A DNA stretch of 11,896 nucleotides from an uncultured Desulfomonile sp. (GCA_937915285.1 CALDNG010000118.1:1-11896), one strand, 5' to 3'. Shown: positions 1 to 6,516, numbered from the stretch's first letter. Notes: generated by a model not told the origin, from the letters alone. Numbers and translations are program-made.

Positions 1-278
1 ATCTCCTGTGATCCTCCGAGTGTATTGTCGATGGCCTTGTCAGTGGATTCCGAGGAAGACGGCACGGCGCAGGAAGGCCCGTTCTGGGATTGAACCGAGG
101 AACTGTCTGCTTTGAGGTCACAATTAAAGGCGAATTCATAGCCAGAGTCCATGAAGCGATAAATTCCGAAAACGGAAACTATCAGCGCAGCTACGGCCGA
201 GATCGCGCGAACGTAACTTTTCTTCCTGGACCTAGTAATAAAAGGGGTATTCAATCGGCTTGTTTTCAAAGTCGTCAT
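1..278 (-). CDS. Partial membrane-anchored protein, C-terminus beyond left edge
   Basis: An open frame on the minus strand starts at ATG 278-276 and runs off the left edge without a stop, giving 92 visible codons. The start is preceded by GAGGAG at good Shine-Dalgarno spacing (site around 281-288). The N-terminus is basic (residues 1-22, rich in K and R). One hydrophobic segment follows at about residues 24-40 (AISAVAALIVSVFGIY), and then a Ser/Thr/Gln-rich, low-complexity stretch (about 58-92) with two cysteines (53 and 70). This is the architecture of an inner-membrane protein with a cytoplasmic N-terminus and a periplasmic linker leading to an unseen domain. No lipobox is seen next to the hydrophobic segment. 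The family is not recognisable from this fragment. It is divergent from the 494-778 gene. The plus-strand frame at 90-407 lies antisense over it and is judged a shadow. Confidence 0.72.
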   Translation of the reverse strand, partial: MTTLKTSRLNTPFITRSRKKSYVRAISAVAALIVSVFGIYRFMDSGYEFAFNCDLKADSSSVQSQNGPSCAVPSSSESTDKAIDNTLGGSQE

Positions 279-298
279 CTACTCCTCTACATTAATCC

Positions 299-340
299 AG
301 TATCATTGCGACAGCTTAAAGTCAAGCTTAAAACGCTTTT
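299..340 (-). promoter_or_regulatory. Possible promoter/operator of the left-edge gene, with AGCTTAAA direct repeats
   Basis: The 215-base gap between the divergent genes holds two exact AGCTTAAA copies (313-320 and 325-332, starts 12 bases apart). Read on the minus strand, a TTGACT hexamer (320-325) is followed about 15 bases later by GATACT, which would direct transcription toward the left-edge gene. The hexamers and spacing are only moderate matches to a sigma-70 promoter. The repeats could be a regulator site overlapping it. Nothing else stands out in 279-493. Confidence 0.28.
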
Positions 341-493
341 ATCCGCAACTAAAGACCAATCCAGGGATTACACTATTCAGGAACAACCCAAATTCTTCGG
401 TGTCTAACATCTCAATTACGGATTCAAGGCGGAAAATGCTCTGGTTCTGACTGGTTTGAGAAAGCCTGTTCTTCATTCGGAATGGAGGATCAA

Positions 494-778
494 ATGAAGG
501 CTATACAGGGCGCATGGCTAGATGAAAATGCTGTTACCTGCAGGGTATTCAAGGGACGATGGAACATTCGTCACTGTCTAAGGATGTATCTTGAAATAAA
601 AGATCTCAAGATAGAGATGGCCACGCGTGGAGGCGGCAAGGTCACCCGTTACGAATCATCTTATAATCCTTGCAGACGGTGCAAGATTCTGGCCAGACGT
701 CTTAAGGAAATGCCTGCAAATGAGATCATGCCCGCTAACTTTCAGGAATCTGCCGTGAGGGAGTCTATGGCTTCCTGA
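494..778 (+). CDS. Hypothetical 94-residue protein with four cysteines
   Basis: The frame opens with ATG at 482 and again at 494. The second start is preferred because GGAGG (484-488) sits five bases upstream of it, and the first ATG has no such site. The product is 94 residues, soluble and basic, with cysteines at 16, 28, 60 and 63 (CX11CX31CX2C). The last pair lies in NPCRRCKILARR. The C-terminal 25 residues look disordered. Four cysteines including a CxxC pair could bind zinc or a cluster, but no named family is recognised. Codon choice resembles the neighbouring genes, which supports real coding. The radical SAM gene follows 207 bases later on the same strand, and co-transcription is possible but not shown. 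Confidence 0.6.
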   Translation: MKAIQGAWLDENAVTCRVFKGRWNIRHCLRMYLEIKDLKIEMATRGGGKVTRYESSYNPCRRCKILARRLKEMPANEIMPANFQESAVRESMAS

Positions 779-903
779 GTCGACATCCCAACGGTTTCAT
801 TGCTCGACCATCCGGTTAGAGACAGCGGAGACATCACTGCCCTGCCTTGCTCTCCGCAGTCAGGTCTTGCCAAAATACCACCAAGTAAATATCTTCAAAA
901 AGG

Positions 904-931
904 GAATATTGAAATAATATTCGCTTTTTTT
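904..931 (+). repeat. AT-rich inverted repeat with T-run upstream of the radical SAM gene
   Basis: GAATATT (904-910) and AATATTC (916-922) are perfect inverted arms around a five-base GAAAT loop, followed by CGC-rich-poor sequence and a run of T (925-931). It could be a weak intrinsic terminator for the 494-778 gene or an operator for the radical SAM gene starting 64 bases downstream. The stem has only two G-C pairs' worth of stability at its base, so the operator reading is at least as likely. The rest of 779-985 shows nothing identifiable. Confidence 0.35.
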
Positions 932-985
932 AAATTTGGACGTCTGATAGTGGCGACTTCAGGCGTAGTCTTTTCAGGGGTACTG

Positions 986-2137
986 ATGGACAAGTCTTTA
1001 ACATTTGAACAGGGGCCGATCAGGCCTCCCAGCGAAGCGGGCAGCCTCCTCATTCGTGTCACAAGGAACTGTCCCTGGAACAGGTGTGTCTTTTGCGGGA
1101 CATACAAGAACAGAAAGTTCTCCAGGCGCAGTGTTGAAGAGGTTAAGGCCGACATAGACTCTGCCCGGGCTGTCTTCGACCAGATAAGGGAGTATTCCTG
1201 GGTTAACGGTCAGGGCGGCGAACTTACTCATGTGGTCCTGAGAAAGATTCTGGAGGACTCCAGTCTGCCGGATTCCTACAGATCTGTAGCCTATTGGGTT
1301 GCCTCAGGAGGTGAGACTGTCTTTCTGCAGGACGCCAACTCCATCATGCTGTCCACCGATTCCCTTGTCGATATATTGAACCACATACGGATGAGGTTCC
1401 CGCAGGTGTTGCGTGTGACATCCTATGCTAGGGCTTCATCGTTGGTCTCCAAATCAGTAGACGACTTCATTCGACTCAGGGAATGCGGTTTGAGCAGGCT
1501 CCATGTGGGGATGGAGTCCGGATCAGACAAGGTTCTCAAGATGATCAAAAAGGGGAACAGGTCGGATCAACTTATAGAGGGCGGCAGACGGGTTGTCCAG
1601 TCAGGCATTTCTTTGTGCCTGTATGTGATGCCCGGTATTGGGGGAACTGAGTTATCCGAGGACCATTCAAGAGAGTCGGCACGCGTCATCAACGCGATTG
1701 ACCCGAAATACGTGAGGTTTAGGTCGCTTTACATTCGAAGAAGCAGTGAACTGATGGAAATGGAAAGTCAGGGTATTTTTCAGGCCCCTGGCGAGGATGA
1801 GATGGTTCGGGAAATCCGTGACATAATAGCTCGGCTCGAAGGCGTAAACACCACTATCGTGAGCGACCACATCCTGAATTTGCTTGAAGAGGTTAATGGT
1901 AAACTGCCTGAGGACAAATCGAGGATTTTGTCTTTAATTGACCGATACCTTAACATGCCTGATGAGGACAGGATCCTTTTTCAGCTTGGCAGGCGAGGTG
2001 GGGCCATCACTCGACTTGACGAAATGGACAACCCGGTGATTCGTTCAAAACTACTTTCGGCCAAACGACATATAGAAAGTGAAATGCCGGGGGGAGTTCC
2101 CGAATACATTCAGGCCATTAAGAAGCGGTTCGTCTGA
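986..2137 (+). CDS. Radical SAM protein with CX4CX2C cluster motif
   Basis: The product is 383 residues from ATG 986, which has CAGGGG a few bases upstream. The frame stays open back to a TTG at 800, but that extension lacks conserved-looking sequence and is not used. The motif NCPWNRCVFC places cysteines at 29, 34 and 37, the expected ligands of the [4Fe-4S] cluster that cleaves S-adenosylmethionine. The spacing is CX4CX2C rather than the classical CX3CX2C. Later barrel motifs are visible: GGETVFLQDAN (about 108-118), RVTSYARA (about 143-150), LHVGMESGSDKVLKMIKKG (172-190) and VMPGIGG (214-220). These resemble the broad Elp3/YgiQ-like group of radical SAM enzymes. No B12-binding, SPASM or TRAM domain is seen. 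The C-terminal 100 residues are helical and charged. The substrate is unknown, and no partner gene gives a clue. The gene ends at a bidirectional terminator. Confidence 0.9.
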   Translation: MDKSLTFEQGPIRPPSEAGSLLIRVTRNCPWNRCVFCGTYKNRKFSRRSVEEVKADIDSARAVFDQIREYSWVNGQGGELTHVVLRKILEDSSLPDSYRSVAYWVASGGETVFLQDANSIMLSTDSLVDILNHIRMRFPQVLRVTSYARASSLVSKSVDDFIRLRECGLSRLHVGMESGSDKVLKMIKKGNRSDQLIEGGRRVVQSGISLCLYVMPGIGGTELSEDHSRESARVINAIDPKYVRFRSLYIRRSSELMEMESQGIFQAPGEDEMVREIRDIIARLEGVNTTIVSDHILNLLEEVNGKLPEDKSRILSLIDRYLNMPDEDRILFQLGRRGGAITRLDEMDNPVIRSKLLSAKRHIESEMPGGVPEYIQAIKKRFV

Positions 2138-2149
2138 TAGCCATGTCAC

Positions 2150-2188
2150 AAAAAAGGCCTCCGGGGTTGTTCCTGGAGGCCTTTTTTT
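2150..2188. terminator. Bidirectional intrinsic terminator between convergent genes
   Basis: GGCCTCC (2156-2162) pairs with GGAGGCC (2175-2181). The stem is flanked by an A-run (2150-2155) and a T-run (2182-2188), so it can terminate in both directions. It lies 12 bases after the radical SAM stop and 19 bases beyond the CtpA stop. Confidence 0.92.
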
Positions 2189-2207
2189 ATTTAACGACTC
2201 TTGCTCG

Positions 2208-3518
2208 TCAGTTCTTCAATGCTGCAGTTTCCTGGGATGGTTTTTCATTATCCTGTTTGAATTTTCTGACTGTTACGTCTGATTTGAGCCATTCCAGAGC
2301 CTTCTTGACCACTATGTCCTTTTCCAGTTCCGCCTTGTTTTCCTTCAGGAATCTGCTCTTTTTCTCTTTTTTCTTGTCTGGTTTGGATTCAGCCTCCAGT
2401 TCCTCTTCCTCCTGTTTCTGGACTTCCTGTTTCAGATCCATGTCCGGCTGGATGCCGGTCTTCTGAATATGTCTGCCCTTGGGAGTGTAATAGTAAGCTG
2501 TAGTCAGTCTGAGTCCTGATCCGTTATCCAAGGGGATTATTGTCTGAACAGAGGCTTTACCAAATGACTTTGTTCCGAATATCAGGGCGCGGTCATGGTC
2601 CTGCAGGGCGCCGGCTACGATTTCAGAAGCGCTGGCGCTCCCCTCGTTGATCAGCACCGCCACCTTGAACTTGAAATGCTTACCGGTAGGGGATGCCCTG
2701 AATTCCATGCGCTGGTCCTTGACTCGACCATCAGTGTAAACAATCAATCCTTTGGGGATGAACAGGTTTGTCACCTTTACCGCCTGGTCAAGCAGACCGC
2801 CGGGATTGTTCCTCAAATCCAGAACCAGGCCCTTGATCTTGTCATCATCCCCGAGGTCCTTGATGGCCTGGATGAGATCTGAATCAGTAGTTTCCTGGAA
2901 ATTCACAAGTTTAATATATGCATAGCCAGGCTCCAGATTCTCCTTCTTCACTGAATGCACATGGATTATGTCCCTGGTTAGTGTGAAGTCCTTGAATTTT
3001 GTCCATCCCTCTCTCATGACAGTTATGGTCACCTTGGTGCCCTTGGGACTACGCATCTGCTGAACAGCGTTATGGAGAGTTATGTTCTTTGTGGATTCTC
3101 CATTGATCTTTATGATCTTGTCCCCAGGCTTGATGCCGGCCTTGAACGCCGGAGTATCCTCTATCGGAGAGACAACGGTTAGAACACCGGAGTCGAGAGT
3201 AATTTCAATTCCTAATCCGCCAAACTCACCCTTGGTCTCTACCTGCAACTCCTTGAACATCTCTTCGGTCAGGAAAGAAGAATGTGGATCAAGAGACTGA
3301 AGCATTCCGGTTATTGCGCCCTGAATCAATTCCTTATCGGCAACATCCTTGACATAATTCTTGCGAACTATCTCCATGACCTGCCTGAACATCTTTAATT
3401 CGCGGTAATCCGGCGACTTTGAATTGGCTTCAGCCGCAATTGCCTGAAATGAAAAAACCAGAACGAATAAGCTTGAAAAAATTAGGGCGTTAAGTATCTT
3501 AATCCTTTTACTGAGCAT
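2208..3518 (-). CDS. ctpA: S41-family C-terminal processing protease (CtpA-like)
   Basis: The start is ATG 3518, with AAAGGAAAG upstream; an earlier in-frame ATG at 3572 would only put a non-signal extension before the signal peptide. The product is 436 residues. A Sec signal peptide covers about residues 1-28, with the likely cleavage at AIA/A. An N-terminal helical region follows, then a PDZ domain (about 98-180, GGLGIEI to the PGDKIIKING loop) and the tail-specific protease core. The Ser-Lys dyad is visible: Ser296 in GSASASE and Lys321 in FGK, 25 residues apart as in E. coli Prc, plus Gln325. The usual FGKG reads FGKA here. After the core comes a highly charged segment (about 367-390, EEEELEAE then KKKEKK) and a C-terminal helix. 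It acts in the periplasm and trims C-termini of envelope proteins; its substrate or adaptor is not evident here. It is divergent from the PH-like gene. Confidence 0.94.
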   Translation of the reverse strand: MLSKRIKILNALIFSSLFVLVFSFQAIAAEANSKSPDYRELKMFRQVMEIVRKNYVKDVADKELIQGAITGMLQSLDPHSSFLTEEMFKELQVETKGEFGGLGIEITLDSGVLTVVSPIEDTPAFKAGIKPGDKIIKINGESTKNITLHNAVQQMRSPKGTKVTITVMREGWTKFKDFTLTRDIIHVHSVKKENLEPGYAYIKLVNFQETTDSDLIQAIKDLGDDDKIKGLVLDLRNNPGGLLDQAVKVTNLFIPKGLIVYTDGRVKDQRMEFRASPTGKHFKFKVAVLINEGSASASEIVAGALQDHDRALIFGTKSFGKASVQTIIPLDNGSGLRLTTAYYYTPKGRHIQKTGIQPDMDLKQEVQKQEEEELEAESKPDKKKEKKSRFLKENKAELEKDIVVKKALEWLKSDVTVRKFKQDNEKPSQETAALKN

Positions 3519-3629
3519 CGTCTTTCCTTTACCAAAGGTTGTTCTAGCATTCCTGACCGTGCCTGCTCTCACAGCGCGCAGGATGTTACCACAAACTTGA
3601 AATCATAAAAAGCGCACAAGGACACCAAA

Positions 3630-4154
3630 ATGGCAGAATCTTCCAATAATTTAGATTTCAGGGTGGATATTCGTATAATTCCTCCCGTAGCCTTGGCAAT
3701 GCTGCTAGGCCTGTGGATCATTGCTCTGGAGAGTCACTCAGAGCGATTTCTAATACTGGTTGTCATACTGGCGCCCTTTTACTACTTGGGAGCGGAAATC
3801 CTCACGAGAAAAATAGCGCTTGATTCCGGTGGCATAACTATCCGGAAACTATTTCGATCATCCGAAATACCGTGGAACGACATTTTGTATGTAGACTCAC
3901 TCAGGGCTGGTAAAAAAGTCTTTCTGATTATTGAATCCAGCTCGGCCAAACCCGCTTTGCTCACCAACACACTCGGGCAGTTCCCAAAACTTGTTAATAG
4001 CATAATTCAGAGATTGCCGACAGACAAGATTTCAGAGAGCGCACGTGAATTGACGCGCGATCTTCCTAACAAGTATGGTCCTCTTTTGCAGGCCTGGGCA
4101 ATCTGTATTCTACTGAGCTGCGTCCTCGTCGGCAAGCTACTGGGATATGGTTAA
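3630..4154 (+). CDS. Small membrane protein with bacterial PH-like domain
   Basis: The product is 174 residues from ATG 3630, with AAGGA (3618-3622) seven bases upstream. Two hydrophobic segments lie at about 16-33 and 39-55, and a third at about 152-169. Between them is a segment of alternating strands (about 58-130): ALDSGGITIRKLFRSSEIPWNDI followed by KKVFLIIES in shortened form. This pattern of TM pair, 'GI-then-R' strand and 'I-PW-DI' is typical of membrane-tethered bacterial PH (DUF304/bPH2-like) proteins. The function of such proteins is mostly unknown. The C-terminal TM after the domain is less usual. The gene is divergent from ctpA with a 111-base shared upstream region. It may lead into the hydrolase gene 122 bases downstream. 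The family call is inferred from pattern alone. Confidence 0.72.
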   Translation: MAESSNNLDFRVDIRIIPPVALAMLLGLWIIALESHSERFLILVVILAPFYYLGAEILTRKIALDSGGITIRKLFRSSEIPWNDILYVDSLRAGKKVFLIIESSSAKPALLTNTLGQFPKLVNSIIQRLPTDKISESARELTRDLPNKYGPLLQAWAICILLSCVLVGKLLGYG

Positions 4155-4215
4155 ACGCTTTCCGTGAAGAAGGAGTCCCGACCATAGTAACGGGCTTCAT
4201 CATGGAGAATCGCGC

Positions 4216-4244
4216 TTGACACATAACCGACGGAGCGATAAGTT
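4216..4244 (+). promoter_or_regulatory. Candidate promoter for the MBL-fold hydrolase
   Basis: A perfect TTGACA (4216-4221) is followed after 17 bases by TAAGTT (4239-4244), a weak -10 match. Initiation would fall near 4251, about 26 bases before the ATG at 4277. The strong -35 and the spacing support it; the -10 does not. Confidence 0.36.
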
Positions 4245-4276
4245 CCGCGCACTCAATTCACGAATTAAAGAGACTC

Positions 4277-5056
4277 ATGAAGATGAAAATTGTTCCCCTG
4301 GCAAGTGGTAGTAGCGGAAACTCATATTTGTTACGTCAGGGTGAACATGCCATGCTTGTTGATGCCGGTTTGACATGCAAGCAACTCCTTCTCAGGATGG
4401 AAAAGACCGGGGAAGAACCCGGACGGATACAGGGGATAGTCGTTTCACATGCCCATTCTGACCACATCAAGGGGGTAGGCGTCTTATCCCGGAAGTTCAA
4501 TATACCGGTTTACATGAACAAAGGGACATGGAACGCCGCCAACGGGGCGCTAGGGAAAATATCAAGGGTCGAACTTTTTGAGACCGGAAAAACATTCGGG
4601 CTGGGTTGTTTCCGGATTCACCCGTTCTCTGTCCCGCATGACTGCGCAGAGCCGGTAGCATTCAGGATTACATGCGGCTCAACGCGCATAGGCATAGCCA
4701 CTGACCTTGGTGTTCCAACTACTCTGGTAACAAACCTGCTGACAGATCTGCATGCTGTAATTCTTGAAAGCAATCATGACCTTGACATGCTGATGGACGG
4801 ACCTTATCCGTGGGATTTGAAGCAGCGAGTCAAAAGCCGCTTGGGACATTTGTCCAACAACCAGAGCGCCCAGTTACTTCAAAGAATCATCAACGATGAA
4901 CTCAGGTTTGTGGTTTTGGCTCACATGTCCGAAACAAACAACAGCGCAGATCTGGCTCTGAAAACGGCCAGGAAAAGCGTTCCGGCATTCCTGGATCAGA
5001 AGGGCAGCATCCTGTGCGCTCTCCAGGACCAAGTTGGCCCTGAAATAGAGCTATAG
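4277..5056 (+). CDS. MBL-fold metallohydrolase, YycJ/WalJ-like
   Basis: The product is 259 residues; the start is ATG 4277, with a second ATG at 4283 and a modest AAAGAGA site upstream. The N-terminus LASGSSGNSYLL is typical of the YycJ/WalJ branch of the metallo-beta-lactamase fold. The metal motif HxHxDH is present as His58, His60, Asp62 and His63. Further ligand candidates are His121 (VPHDCAEP), Asp143 (ATDLG), His167 (ESNHD) and His216 (AHMSETNN), with a conserved-looking GHLSN at 190-194. Relatives of YycJ have been reported as exonuclease-like or linked to cell-wall and DNA-repair processes, so a phosphodiesterase or nuclease is the most likely activity. It has no signal peptide and should be cytoplasmic. 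No WalRK genes are nearby, so a link to that system is not supported here. Confidence 0.88.
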   Translation: MKMKIVPLASGSSGNSYLLRQGEHAMLVDAGLTCKQLLLRMEKTGEEPGRIQGIVVSHAHSDHIKGVGVLSRKFNIPVYMNKGTWNAANGALGKISRVELFETGKTFGLGCFRIHPFSVPHDCAEPVAFRITCGSTRIGIATDLGVPTTLVTNLLTDLHAVILESNHDLDMLMDGPYPWDLKQRVKSRLGHLSNNQSAQLLQRIINDELRFVVLAHMSETNNSADLALKTARKSVPAFLDQKGSILCALQDQVGPEIEL

Positions 5057-5141
5057 TTTAAGCCTTTAACACATCCGTCCACGATTCCACTTTACAAAGC
5101 CGCTGAACTTCTGCTTAATCTAATGTCTTTAAAAGTTATCC

Positions 5142-5167
5142 AGTGCACTTTTCACGTGCCATGGCAC
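5142..5167. promoter_or_regulatory. Paired palindromes just upstream of the crotonase gene
   Basis: AGTGCACT (5142-5149) and the perfect 12-base palindrome GTGCCATGGCAC (5156-5167) lie side by side, ending five bases before the AGGAGG of the crotonase gene. The position is that of an operator for a dimeric repressor or of a leader hairpin near the ribosome site. No regulator gene is adjacent and no clear promoter is seen in 5057-5141. Confidence 0.38.
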
Positions 5168-5186
5168 TATCAGGAGGCCTGCGCCA

Positions 5187-5939
5187 ATGAGTTTTTTGAT
5201 CAAATCTGTCAGTCAACATGTTGCGACTCTCACTCTTAACAGGGGCAAAGTCAATCCGATAAACGAGGAATTGGCGGACGAACTTACCGGGTGTCTTGAT
5301 GAATACTCGGAGGATCCGACGGTCAAGGCAGTCATCATCACCGGAAACCCTGTCTTTTTCTCGTTTGGTCTGGATATCCCGGAATTCCTGGGATACACAA
5401 AACAGGACTTCACACGTTTCGTCGGTAAGTTCGCAGAACTTTACACCAGGCTTTTCCTTTTCAAAAAGCCTGTAATCGCCGCGCTGAGCGGCCACACCAT
5501 AGCAGGCGGGTTTATGCTGGCTACATGCTGCGATTACAGGATAATGGTTACCGGTAAGGCGAGGATCAGCCTCAACGAGATTACTTTCGGATCATCACTT
5601 TTTCCGGGCAGCGCAGAGATGCTCAGGTATTGTGTGGGCCGCCGAAAGGCCGAGGTAATCGCAATGACCGGCGCCATGTACAGCGCAGAGGAGGCCATAG
5701 CCATGGGCCTGGTAGATCAAGCCTGTGAATCGGCCAATCTCATGGAATCAGCAGAAAAAATTGCGCAGGATTTTGTGTCACGATATGGACCTGCATTCGA
5801 GAGTATCAAGAAACTCCTGAGAACGGACACCGGCGATTTGATGAGAATCAAGGATGAGCGTTACAGGGAAGAAATGATAGACATTTGGTATTCAAAGGAG
5901 ACATGGGAACGTCTCAAACAGATAAGGATTCACGGGTAG
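5187..5939 (+). CDS. Enoyl-CoA hydratase/isomerase family protein, ECI-like
   Basis: The product is 250 residues from ATG 5187, with AGGAGG (5172-5177) upstream. It is a full-length crotonase fold. The oxyanion-hole segments are FFSFGLDIPEF (58-67) and SGHTIAGGFMLATCCDYR (101-118). A glutamate at 131 sits in the motif LNE, and the usual second hydratase glutamate position reads as small or hydrophobic residues (FGSSLFPG). The FSxGLDIPE and LNE signatures match delta3-delta2-enoyl-CoA isomerases (ECI1 type) better than hydratases, whose motif is FSAGAD with two glutamates. The predicted role is shifting double bonds during degradation of unsaturated acyl-CoA in the cytoplasm. Phe60 where most relatives have Ala is unusual. 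The gene stands alone, without acyl-CoA dehydrogenase or thiolase neighbours, and ends at a strong terminator. Confidence 0.87.
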   Translation: MSFLIKSVSQHVATLTLNRGKVNPINEELADELTGCLDEYSEDPTVKAVIITGNPVFFSFGLDIPEFLGYTKQDFTRFVGKFAELYTRLFLFKKPVIAALSGHTIAGGFMLATCCDYRIMVTGKARISLNEITFGSSLFPGSAEMLRYCVGRRKAEVIAMTGAMYSAEEAIAMGLVDQACESANLMESAEKIAQDFVSRYGPAFESIKKLLRTDTGDLMRIKDERYREEMIDIWYSKETWERLKQIRIHG

Positions 5940-5995
5940 CGGACAATCCGGGACCAATCCTGGTATCACTGCCCTGAGGCATCCTCCAGAACCAG

Positions 5996-6030
5996 AAAAC
6001 CGGCGATTAATGCGCCGGTTTTTTTATTTT
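5996..6030 (+). terminator. Intrinsic terminator of the crotonase gene
   Basis: AAAACCGGCG (5996-6005) pairs with CGCCGGTTTT (6013-6022) around a seven-base loop. The T-tract runs 6019-6025, then A, then TTTT. It lies 56 bases after the stop codon at 5939 and next to the 3' end of the convergent tRNA, for which it may also act. Confidence 0.92.
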
Positions 6031-6036
6031 ACCTAT

Positions 6037-6111
6037 TGGAGGCGGCTGGCGGATTTGAACCGCCGTATAACGGTTTTGCAGACCGTCGCCTTACCACTTG
6101 GCTAAGCCGCC
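6037..6111 (-). tRNA. tRNA-Cys (anticodon GCA), CCA encoded
   Basis: The minus strand folds into a complete cloverleaf of 75 bases including the encoded CCA. The acceptor stem GGCGGCT pairs with AGCCGCC. The anticodon stem ACGGT/ACCGT encloses CTGCAAA, anticodon GCA. The variable loop is TATAC, and the T arm is GGCGG-TTCAAAT-CCGCC. The discriminator base is U, the cysteine identity base, followed by CCA (6039-6037). A T-rich terminator structure lies directly downstream at 5996-6030. No integrase or att-like repeat was found at its 3' end. Confidence 0.97.
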
Positions 6112-6126
6112 CTATCGAGAAAAGGT

Positions 6127-6156
6127 ATAATAGAATATTCCAATTTTGTTTGTCAA
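6127..6156 (-). promoter_or_regulatory. Sigma-70 promoter of tRNA-Cys
   Basis: On the minus strand a perfect TTGACA (6151-6156) is followed after 18 bases by TATTAT (6127-6132). Initiation is expected near 6119-6120, about eight bases before the tRNA 5' end. Confidence 0.82.
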
Positions 6157-6295
6157 CACAGTATTACTTGCTCTGTGAAAAACAACTGTGACTACAATTA
6201 GTTAAATAACTATATTAATTTGAGACGGCATGTGCTATTTTGTTGGCATAGGAAATCTGTTAGAACAGTCGGAACATCCAGTTTAGAGGATTTAT

Positions 6296-6406
6296 ATGAA
6301 AAAGTTATGTGTTGCGCTAATTGCCTCAGTTCTTGTAGGACTGACTCCGATGAGTGTCACCCCTATGTTCGACGAGGTGGACTGCTGTATCAAGGAGTGC
6401 TCCTGA
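6296..6406 (+). CDS. Putative 36-residue secreted peptide with C-terminal CCxxxC
   Basis: ATG 6296 has AGAGGA (6285-6290) at suitable spacing; the stop is TGA 6404-6406. The product starts MKKLCVALIASVLVGLTPMS, a textbook short Sec signal peptide: two lysines and then a hydrophobic core over residues 4-17. The remaining 16 or so residues are acidic and end in DCCIKECS, with cysteines at 30, 31 and 35, plus Cys5 inside the core. A mature peptide of about 12-17 residues would have three cysteines, which suits metal binding, a disulfide or thioether, or membrane tethering without cleavage. No modification enzyme or exporter lies next to it. It lies divergent from the tRNA. A longer overlapping frame (TTG 6220 to 6447) has no ribosome site and is less credible. 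The start signal and signal-peptide pattern are seen; expression and function are unknown. Confidence 0.5.
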   Translation: MKKLCVALIASVLVGLTPMSVTPMFDEVDCCIKECS

Positions 6407-6468
6407 GTAAAAAAGAAGCCGCATTGTATACGCACATCAGCCTCTGATTGCAAGCAACAACGCGGCGA

Positions 6469-6485
6469 GGTAGTCGTCGACTGCC
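6469..6485 (+). terminator. Hairpin downstream of the small peptide, possible terminator
   Basis: GGTAGTC (6469-6475) pairs with GACTGCC (6479-6485, one G-U) around a three-base loop, 62 bases after the peptide stop. Only TTGTGTGTG follows, so there is no proper T-tract. It could be a weak terminator or an RNA 3' end. Confidence 0.32.
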
Positions 6486-6516
6486 TTGTGTGTGATTAAC
6501 CGTAATGTTTGGTGTG

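Noticed and set aside
90..407. 105-codon plus-strand frame
   Set aside because: It lies antisense over the left-edge membrane protein, has no ribosome site and shows no protein-like pattern, whereas the minus strand has a clear start signal and hydrophobic segment.
800..985. 62-codon TTG-started N-terminal extension of the radical SAM protein
   Set aside because: It has no ribosome site, crosses an AT-rich palindrome, and the radical SAM motif lies at the normal distance from ATG 986.
6037..6120. tRNA-Cys as an integration site of a genomic island
   Set aside because: No duplicated tRNA 3' end, integrase or mobility gene is visible in the window, and its surroundings are ordinary genes.
6240..6262. 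Sigma-54 promoter upstream of the small peptide
   Set aside because: TTGGCA is present but the required GC dinucleotide at the -12 element is missing.
6220..6447. 75-codon TTG-started frame with several cysteines
   Set aside because: It overlaps the 36-residue peptide in another frame, begins at TTG without a ribosome site, and the competing frame has better start and signal-peptide features.
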